DNA of 64,000 nucleotides, taken from assembly GCA_963717985.1 (NCBI GenBank), contig CAVQYC010000004.1, positions 310,001 through 374,000 of the forward strand. Direction: 5' to 3'. The notes beneath the pieces were generated by a model. The model did not search any database. It was given only the letters and a program-made list of their open reading frames with translations, and was not told the origin of the DNA. This document shows positions 60,019 through 64,000 of the stretch, in pieces. Positions within the stretch are counted from its first letter, which is position 1, and every line of letters starts with the position of its first letter. The position numbers and the translations under genes were made by a program. Source of the stretch: BOG-1155 sp963717985. Its GTDB lineage: Bacteria; Desulfobacterota; Syntrophorhabdia; Syntrophorhabdales; WCHB1-27.

Positions 60019-62180
60019 CTCCCCCTATCTCCTTTGATCGCTTTCGGCTCTCGCGTGCCCGTCGCCTGATTCACTCGATTCTGATGTGTGGTAACGACGA
60101 AGACTTTGCAGTCGGTGAACTTCAGAGTGCCGCCTTTGTAGACACTTAGGTACAATTCGATCTGCTTTTCCGATCTCACCACCGGGGCGACAAATGATAT
60201 AACCTGTTCCTCATGAAATCCAGGCTCTATCTCATTGATGAAGTTCCCCGAAACAATAGTATTGCCGTCTACCATAGCTTGCCATTTTACCACCAGTTCT
60301 TTCCCAAAGAACTCATCGTTGTAGATAACCAGTGTGCGCGATATCGGGCTGCCTTCTTCATACACTGGTGGGGGAGGCTCAAAATAGCCGTCCGGGCCTT
60401 CGACTAATTTCTGGTCGTCGTAAGCTTTGTCGAAGACCGCCACGGGCGACATCGAGGAACGGAACCAGTACCTGATCTTTTCAGGGTACGTGGATTCGTA
60501 TATCCAAAACGGCCTGATGTCGAAGAAATCACAATAGCGAAATCCCCTTATCATCAACGCTCTTTTGGGCGACCACTCTTTATCCCATGGATGTGCCATG
60601 TCGAATTCGCCGACTCCTAGTGGAACGTCCCACGATGCATTTCTCCACATGTAGATGCTATAGCCGTTGTCGGGGGGGAACCAGTGCGGATAGGATCTGT
60701 ATCGACCATTACTACCGGCAACTTCCTTCGAGGAGACCCGGACCAGGTCATCATCCGGGTAATGTACGTTTCGAAGCTCGGATAACCCGTCAATCTGATT
60801 ATCGCCATCATAATTCACCGGACGTGTGGGATCTACCGACTTGATCACTTGTCCCAACGCTGCCAATTGCGCGGAGCTCGCTTTGTTCTTGCCGTGATCG
60901 AAATAGCCCATGTAGGCGACCTCGTTTTCAGCGTTCCAGAAAACGATGCAGGGATGGTTGCGGTCGCGTTTCACCATTCGGCGCAGATGGTCGGCCATGT
61001 TTTTCCAGAAGGCGGGATTCGCGTAGTCCCCGTACTGTCCGCGAAGCGCCGATTCCTGAATAATCAACACGCCTTTCTCGTCTGCTGCGTCCAGGAACTC
61101 CGGGTAACCGGGACCCATATGAAACCGCACGACTCTCGCATTGATGTCCTTGAAAGAATCAATGATTTCTTCAAAATGTCGCTTCGTCACAAAACGATGA
61201 TCTTCCCTTAGCCACCACGGCTGGATCGCCTGAACGTGGTCGCCCCACATATTCAGCCTGACCCCATTCAACCGCAGATATTTGCCATCAGTCCAGAACT
61301 CCCGAAACCCGAACCGCGTTGGGAGCGAATCCAACATCACGGCGCTTCCCGCCTCTCTTAATGCGGTCGAAAGCCGGTAAAGATTGGGGTCGGTAGGCCA
61401 CCAGAGCCTCGGGTTGTCCCAGTGCTCCTCCAAGACTATCGTCCTTGAGATGTTGGCCCCGACCCTGGCTGTTATATTCGGAAACAGTTTGGCGACCCCA
61501 TTGTCCTTGTCCAGTACACAATTGTCCACCTCGATTTCGCGCGGCACAGAACTCTCGTTCCGAATCGAAATATCGAGCCGAATCGTTTTGTTACGGTAGG
61601 ACGTCTGAACAAATACGTCTTCGATGTACGTTGCCGGAACCGCTTTGAGCCAAACGCTCTGCCAGATGCCGCCGGGCTTTCCGTTGAAAATGTGATCGTT
61701 TCCGCCTACCGGGTAAAGAGTCCTCGTAGGATCTGTGGGTGACCGGGCAGCCTGCCAGCTTTCCTGGCGGACTTCAACCGTATTGGCAGTCGAAGGCACG
61801 CTCACCAGATCTGTGATATTCCGTTCAAATGGCAGGTATCCATCCATGTTGGGGTCGCCGGCCTGCCGGCCGTTCACAAAAACTGTCGACTTGAAATAGA
61901 CAGCGCCGAAGTGAAGGATGATTCTCCTTCCGGCCGCGGATGCGGGTACGTCAAACCGCCTTCGGTAGACAGAACGGCGAGCGCCGCCCAGGGGCATGCT
62001 CGGGACTTCAATTGTCGTCCAGGGGCTATCCTCGATCCTGACTTGCCAGGCGCCGTTCAACGACACTTGATACCGACGCTCAGGTAAGTCCCGGGAGTTG
62101 GCCGACAAGGTGGTGCAGCCCGTTGTGACCGGAATCAGCGATAAGGAGAGAAGAGTGGCTATGGTCTTAACAGACCTCAC
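60015..62180 (-). CDS. Exported glycoside hydrolase family 2 protein
   Basis: The 721-residue enzyme has a hydrophobic N-terminal signal (1-21) and a Cys22 that may be lipidated (VTTGC), though the lipobox is weak. The GH2 sugar-binding domain (about 35-185) and Ig-like domain (about 185-285) lead to a TIM-barrel domain (about 295-600) with the acid/base in FWNAENE (Glu420) and the nucleophile in GVGEFD (Glu525). The family includes beta-galactosidase, glucuronidase and mannosidase. It is unusual for such an enzyme to be coupled to a WecG-type glycosyltransferase gene, and it may trim the same glycan in the periplasm. The ATG lies 63 bases after the GT2 stop. Confidence 0.85.
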   Translation of the reverse strand: MRSVKTIATLLSLSLIPVTTGCTTLSANSRDLPERRYQVSLNGAWQVRIEDSPWTTIEVPSMPLGGARRSVYRRRFDVPASAAGRRIILHFGAVYFKSTVFVNGRQAGDPNMDGYLPFERNITDLVSVPSTANTVEVRQESWQAARSPTDPTRTLYPVGGNDHIFNGKPGGIWQSVWLKAVPATYIEDVFVQTSYRNKTIRLDISIRNESSVPREIEVDNCVLDKDNGVAKLFPNITARVGANISRTIVLEEHWDNPRLWWPTDPNLYRLSTALREAGSAVMLDSLPTRFGFREFWTDGKYLRLNGVRLNMWGDHVQAIQPWWLREDHRFVTKRHFEEIIDSFKDINARVVRFHMGPGYPEFLDAADEKGVLIIQESALRGQYGDYANPAFWKNMADHLRRMVKRDRNHPCIVFWNAENEVAYMGYFDHGKNKASSAQLAALGQVIKSVDPTRPVNYDGDNQIDGLSELRNVHYPDDDLVRVSSKEVAGSNGRYRSYPHWFPPDNGYSIYMWRNASWDVPLGVGEFDMAHPWDKEWSPKRALMIRGFRYCDFFDIRPFWIYESTYPEKIRYWFRSSMSPVAVFDKAYDDQKLVEGPDGYFEPPPPVYEEGSPISRTLVIYNDEFFGKELVVKWQAMVDGNTIVSGNFINEIEPGFHEEQVISFVAPVVRSEKQIELYLSVYKGGTLKFTDCKVFVVTTHQNRVNQATGTREPKAIKGDRGR

Positions 62181-62243
62181 GGTCGAACCCCCTTGCCGAC
62201 GCCGCCGTTTGTCCTACGGTTCTCTTCTCTGCGCGTGGATGTG

Positions 62244-63251
62244 TCACGGTTTGCCTGGATGAGACCTCACCATCAATGTCACCACCAGCCACATCAATAG
62301 TACGTGTTTTCTGAGGTCCAGAAGGAAACTGCTTCGCCCTCTTGACCGGGGAATGGAAAGCAATCCACTAAGCAAAATCCTCATGACTGCGCCAATTTCA
62401 AGCGTAAAAGCCAGCATCCACGTCTTAATCGGTCCGTAGTGTTTTGAGAAGAAAAGGAATATCCCCGTATACCAATGCAGAAACAATCCAACGTCATCAA
62501 AGCTGTTCACGTTTTTGCTTCCACCGTAATGGATGGCTCTCGCTTCCGGATAGAAGATAACCTTCCATCCATCTGACTTGAAGCGGTAAAACAGTTCGCG
62601 TTCTTCATTGTACATAAAGAAACGCTCATCAAACTCCCCACACTCCCGGATCGCCTTCCTTTTTATCATTACACAAGCTCCGGTTAGGCCATCAACCTCA
62701 GCTAACTTGTCATGTTCCCAGTAGGGACCAAAATTCCTCGGAGAAACCCTTCGGAGCAGGCTCAAGCCCCTACTTGAGCCTGCTCCGAGCAGGTACAGCA
62801 GACGGCCGCCGCCGAGTATGTGAAAGAGTTCTTTCGAAATGGTTGGGTAGCTGAAGGTTGATCTCTGCGTCGTGCAGTCGGCGTTGAGCAGTCGGCAGCC
62901 CACCGCTGCCGTATTCTCCGACTTTCTCAAGAACCTCAACATTGACGGTATTGCGTCTCCAAGAATGACAACATCAGGATTCACCAACAAAAGAAATTCA
63001 CCTTGGGAACGTCTCAAGCCTTGGTTGTTAGCACGCGCAAAACCGCAGTTCTCAGAATTCGATATGAGATGTATATCGGGAAAATGTCTATGAACCAGCG
63101 CCAGGGTGTCCTCCGTAGAATGGTTATCGACCACAACGAGTTCAAAGTTGACATCGCGGGCGCTTTGCGCTATTGAACTAAGACATTCAATGACATACCT
63201 TGATGAGTTGTACGTAACAACAATGACGGATAACTCGGGCTTTTTTACCAT
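62244..63251 (-). CDS. Family 2 glycosyltransferase (rhamnosyltransferase-like)
   Basis: The roughly 335-residue GT2 starts SVIVVTYNSSRYVIECLSSI, with VVDNHSTEDT, NCGFARANNQGLRRSQGEFLLLVNPDVVI (the DxD-like NPD motif of rhamnosyltransferase-type enzymes), DGLTGACVMIKRKAI and DERFFMYNEERELFYRF. The C-terminus is hydrophobic (about 255-335) and could contact the membrane. The start is most likely ATG 63251; a TTG four codons earlier at 63263 is also possible. The gene follows the methyltransferase gene closely, with its stop just before this start. Confidence 0.83.
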   Translation of the reverse strand: MVKKPELSVIVVTYNSSRYVIECLSSIAQSARDVNFELVVVDNHSTEDTLALVHRHFPDIHLISNSENCGFARANNQGLRRSQGEFLLLVNPDVVILGDAIPSMLRFLRKSENTAAVGCRLLNADCTTQRSTFSYPTISKELFHILGGGRLLYLLGAGSSRGLSLLRRVSPRNFGPYWEHDKLAEVDGLTGACVMIKRKAIRECGEFDERFFMYNEERELFYRFKSDGWKVIFYPEARAIHYGGSKNVNSFDDVGLFLHWYTGIFLFFSKHYGPIKTWMLAFTLEIGAVMRILLSGLLSIPRSRGRSSFLLDLRKHVLLMWLVVTLMVRSHPGKP

Positions 63252-63265
63252 TTGTCTCGACAAGC

Positions 63266-64000
63266 CTATAATCTTCTTAACCCTCGCATCACTTTCTTCA
63301 GAAGACGTCTCCAGGATCTTTCCTTAATATCCTTAAGAATTGTTTTTGTAATATCTGCGACACGTCCTGGGGCAATGTATTCACCTACAGCTTTTGCAAT
63401 GTAAACGTCCTGGTGTCCCCACCAATATCCCTCATGAAAATATTGTAACGGCAAATTTGCTATTTGAGTTAGTTTACCAATTACATATTCCGGGGTGACA
63501 AATGTTGATCCATATTCTTTTGTGCTCAGATCCATTTGCTCACTTGCTGGTCGAAAATAAAAGCCTTCGTCATCGAACTTAAAGCTCATGCGAAACATCC
63601 GTTGGCTTCGCAGCCCATGTGTTGTAAAAATTAGATAACCCTCCGGCTTAACAAATGACGCCAATCTCTCCAACCATCGGGAAAAAGTGTCTTTGGGCAT
63701 ATGTGAGAAGAAAGACAATGCGAATACGACATCAAAGGTTTTATCAAAAAAGAGGTCTTCAGGTTCGGATGCAGAAAGAACTGCCTCAGTCACTAAGTTG
63801 TGCTGAATGAACTGAACAGCCTGTGGATGTATATCGCAAGAAGTAGTTAAACAGCATGGCATGAGATTCTTGATGTGTCGAGTTACCATTCCATATCCTG
63901 ATGCAAACTCCAAAAGCTGTACTTGGCGATCGCCAAAACCACAAACGTCCCTCAAAATATTATCTAGTTTCCGGGCAGAATTGGCACCATCATTAAAATA
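63266..64000 (-). CDS. Class I SAM-dependent methyltransferase (partial, 5' end outside window)
   Basis: The frame is open through the right edge of the window, so the protein starts beyond base 64000. The visible part reads NSARKLDNILRDVCGF, then motif I LEFASGYGMVTRHI, the acidic strand-2 residue in SCDIHPQAV, FDVVFALSFFSHMP (motif IV region) and KPEGYLIFTTHG. A TTG at 63955 can be read as a start, but the fold and motif distance show that it is internal. The C-terminus carries WWGHQDVYIAKAVGEYI. It likely methylates a sugar or lipid-linked glycan in the same cluster as the GT2 and GT26 enzymes downstream. Confidence 0.75.
   Translation of the reverse strand, partial: YFNDGANSARKLDNILRDVCGFGDRQVQLLEFASGYGMVTRHIKNLMPCCLTTSCDIHPQAVQFIQHNLVTEAVLSASEPEDLFFDKTFDVVFALSFFSHMPKDTFSRWLERLASFVKPEGYLIFTTHGLRSQRMFRMSFKFDDEGFYFRPASEQMDLSTKEYGSTFVTPEYVIGKLTQIANLPLQYFHEGYWWGHQDVYIAKAVGEYIAPGRVADITKTILKDIKERSWRRLLKKVMRGLRRL

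Overview
This 64 kb window looks like chromosomal DNA of an anaerobic deltaproteobacterium (Desulfobacterota, perhaps Syntrophorhabdia-like). That placement is inferred from gene families (YedF/DUF3343 selenium-sulfur carriers, XrtA-type exopolysaccharide genes, secreted pentapeptide-repeat protein) and fairly high GC; no rRNA or ribosomal marker is present to confirm it. I found no CRISPR array, transposase, integrase or plasmid function.

Layout. 1-965: end of a cysteine desulfurase gene, then yedF and a DUF3343 gene. 1026-1099: tRNA-Arg(CCG). 1163-5170: secreted pentapeptide-repeat protein, a LysM lytic transglycosylase, two small or unknown genes and a Gfo/Idh/MocA oxidoreductase. 5315-6534 (minus): two paralogous excisionase-type HTH proteins around a stand-alone receiver protein. 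6535-7508: about 1 kb without a convincing gene, holding a sigma-54-like promoter.

7509-52027 is one very large polysaccharide locus, all on the plus strand. It opens with an initiating sugar-phosphate transferase and a polysaccharide deacetylase. After a second sigma-54-like promoter and an attenuator-like leader comes a block (10309-24190) for a modified, probably CDP-activated sugar: two paralogous SDRs, a 3,5-epimerase, a SAF-domain dehydrogenase, a methyltransferase, a cupin, a cytidylyltransferase and a PIG-L deacetylase. The same block has a pyruvyltransferase-like protein, a GT2, two CheR-like methyltransferases and a Wzt/Wzm ABC exporter. The next block (24256-37600) holds glycosyltransferases, an aminotransferase, FemAB, a Wzy-like ligase/polymerase, a PLP decarboxylase and an ATP-grasp protein. 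37838-41356 encodes two secreted jelly-roll (lyase-like) proteins, the second a truncated duplicate. 41385-52027 completes the locus with an acyltransferase, an asparagine-synthase-like amidotransferase, an alpha-toroid protein, an AAC(3)-like acetyltransferase, a GT2, and the Wzz/Wza/AAA-ATPase/BY-kinase-like export module.

Most accessory genes of an XrtA (exosortase A) EPS locus are here, but no exosortase and no PEP-CTERM protein is in the window. Two export routes (ABC-type and Wzy/Wza-type) are interleaved.

52105-52180 is tRNA-Ala(GGC). 52968-58901 is a run of four secreted phosphatase-like proteins of three unrelated folds: metallophosphoesterase, HAD phosphatase, metallophosphoesterase lipoprotein, and a tandem histidine-phosphatase lipoprotein whose first domain appears dead. 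59119-64000 (minus) is a second glycan cluster: methyltransferase (running off the window), GT2, GH2 hydrolase, and WecG/TagA-type glycosyltransferase.
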